Below, in pieces: positions 44,858 to 45,002 of a stretch of 45,002 nt of DNA (the first letter of the stretch is position 1; the number at the start of each line of letters is the position of its first letter). The stretch comes from an uncultured Eubacteriales bacterium (GTDB lineage Bacteria > Bacillota > Clostridia > Peptostreptococcales > Anaerovoracaceae), in NCBI GenBank assembly GCA_902796965.1, contig CADBRA010000003.1:1-45002 (forward strand), given 5' to 3'. The notes under the pieces are model-generated. The model ran no database searches. It worked only from the letters and a program-made list of their open reading frames with translations, and was not told the DNA's origin. The position numbers and the translations under genes were made by a program.

Positions 44858-45002
44858 CTGGTATAAAGGCTTCCTGCGGCTCACTTCGTTCGCCGGGAAG
44901 ATTCACTGTACCGTCCCGCGGTTCCCGCATCGAGCATCGCCTGTGGCTCGCTCTCTTCGACCGCTCTGGTATAAAGGCTTCCTGCGGCTCACTTCGTTCG
45001 CC
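44858..45002. repeat. Direct repeat with 108-base period, running off the window end
   Basis: A 37-base unit at 44858-44894 (CTGGTATAAAGGCTTCCTGC and onward to CGCC) recurs without change at 44966-45002, the last base given. A degenerate copy of its second half (CCTGTGGCTCGCTCTCTTCG) lies between, from about 44940. No gene is seen from 44612 to the window end. Confidence 0.85.

Noticed and set aside
44858-45002. CRISPR array at the window end
   Set aside because: Only two exact units are seen, 71 bases apart, with a degenerate copy between them. Spacer length and pattern do not fit, and no cas gene is near.

Overview
The window looks like chromosome from an anaerobic Gram-positive Clostridia-type bacterium. 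Supporting signs are a single-chain pyruvate:ferredoxin oxidoreductase, a DUF1836 regulator, a long-form hibernation factor preceded by a raiA-type RNA, the cdaA-cdaR-glmM operon, a short CarD protein, a RecD2 helicase without RecBC, an acetate CoA-transferase, strong AGGAGG ribosome sites and sigma-A promoters. I see no phage, insertion sequence or CRISPR. The exact genus cannot be read from the sequence.

Layout. Positions 1-21,100 are almost entirely minus strand: nifJ-type PFOR, a U32 peptidase-family protein, ornithine carbamoyltransferase with a DUF1836 regulator, a THUMP rRNA methyltransferase, mreB, ung, glmM, cdaR, cdaA, hpf with its leader RNA, comF, recD2 and yhaM. Positions 21,300-25,500 are plus strand: nadE, rarA and carD. 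Positions 25,650-33,200 are minus: gltD, gltB, hypB and hypA. Then come a HAD phosphatase (+), mogA-like and FAD oxidoreductase genes (-), a MATE transporter (-), tRNA-Pro(CGG) (-), an alanine/glycine:cation symporter (+), an acetate CoA-transferase (-), a hotdog thioesterase (-) and a rubredoxin-glutamate synthase fusion (-). The window ends in a degenerate repeat.

How the genes work together. PFOR and the CoA-transferase serve fermentative acyl-CoA metabolism. GltBD, the rubredoxin-GltS fusion, NadE and ornithine carbamoyltransferase form a nitrogen theme. cdaA-cdaR-glmM links c-di-AMP signalling to wall-precursor synthesis, with mreB just downstream. HypA/HypB and a MogA-like protein suggest nickel and molybdenum enzymes encoded elsewhere.

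The most interesting signals are non-coding: a promoter-proximal structured leader before nifJ with mutually exclusive pairings; the raiA-type RNA before hpf; a terminator-like hairpin between the gltB promoter and gltB; a near-perfect palindrome on the DUF1836/OTC promoter; and a dispersed family of 15-bp hairpins with a GGA/TCC loop, mostly between genes.
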